Shown in pieces: positions 14,980 through 15,043 of a DNA stretch of 15,043 nucleotides (its first letter is position 1; every line of letters begins with the position of its first letter). The DNA is taken from positions 1-15,043 of the forward strand of contig BNTT01000066.1 of the NCBI GenBank assembly GCA_025996815.1, given 5' to 3'. This stretch comes from Bacteroidia bacterium (GTDB lineage: Bacteria; Bacteroidota; Bacteroidia; Bacteroidales; Azobacteroidaceae). The notes under the pieces are model-generated. The model ran no database searches. It worked only from the letters and a program-made list of their open reading frames with translations, and was not told where the DNA came from. Position numbers and translations under genes: made by a program.

Positions 14980-15043
14980 TTAAGCTGCCACTTGTTTTGC
15001 AGGACGAATATAATCTTTTTTATAAAACTCCTTGCTGTTGACA
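14980..15043 (-). CDS. 3' end of an unidentified gene (partial)
   Basis: Minus-strand frame entering from the right edge and ending VNSKEFYKKDYIRPAKQVAA then TAA at 14980-14982. Composition (Lys, Tyr, then a soluble tail) looks like a protein C-terminus and would have the same orientation as the operon. Twenty open codons can arise by chance, and I do not recognise the family. Confidence 0.4.
   Translation of the reverse strand, partial: VNSKEFYKKDYIRPAKQVAA

Overview
The window looks like a piece of a Bacteroidota (Bacteroidetes) chromosome. Evidence: TAnnTTTG-type -7 promoter elements close before several starts, poor Shine-Dalgarno sequences, a TonB-dependent receptor with an STN domain plus a carboxypeptidase-regulatory-like domain, a lipoprotein with an acidic stretch just after the lipid-modified Cys, and a LytS/LytTR-type two-component pair. 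The genus cannot be told from the sequence.

Left part (1-2150) is a graveyard of mobile and accessory DNA. A probable IS element (possibly ISL3-like), cut by the left edge, sits directly against the 3' remnant of a formylglycine-generating-enzyme/SUMF1-type gene that is also frameshifted in a run of nine A. After a good hairpin-plus-T terminator comes a decayed ISAs1-family element with matching terminal inverted repeats, an internal deletion and frameshifts. Right of it is the 3' end of a LamG/concanavalin-like gene whose 5' part is missing from the other side of the IS, then a remnant of about 30 codons and two hairpins.

Middle part (2154-7250), all on the minus strand: uvrA (nucleotide excision repair), then from its own promoter a two-gene unit made of a zinc-ribbon/DUF898 (YjgN-like) membrane protein and a membrane-anchored M48 metallopeptidase whose start touches the stop of the first gene. 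The uvrA frame contains an in-frame palindromic repeat of the kind that is dispersed in intergenic DNA.

Right part (7451-14568), also minus strand: a compact four-gene operon. In transcription order it encodes a surface-type lipoprotein with two carboxypeptidase-regulatory-like domains and a long Cthe_2159-like beta-helix domain; a LytS/YehU-type histidine kinase with a His/Met/Pro-rich loop predicted to be periplasmic; a LytTR response regulator; and a TonB-dependent receptor. The junctions are a 7-base gap and two ATGA overlaps, so the products are very probably made together. Inference: the lipoprotein and receptor act at the outer membrane on a ligand or metal, and the kinase/regulator pair controls the operon. 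About 180-250 bases upstream of the operon is an array of six 11-base tandem repeats, one helical turn each, a plausible control site. At the far right edge there may be the last 20 codons of another minus-strand gene.

The best candidate for something new is this self-contained lipoprotein-kinase-regulator-receptor operon with its metal-like sensor loop and phased upstream repeats.
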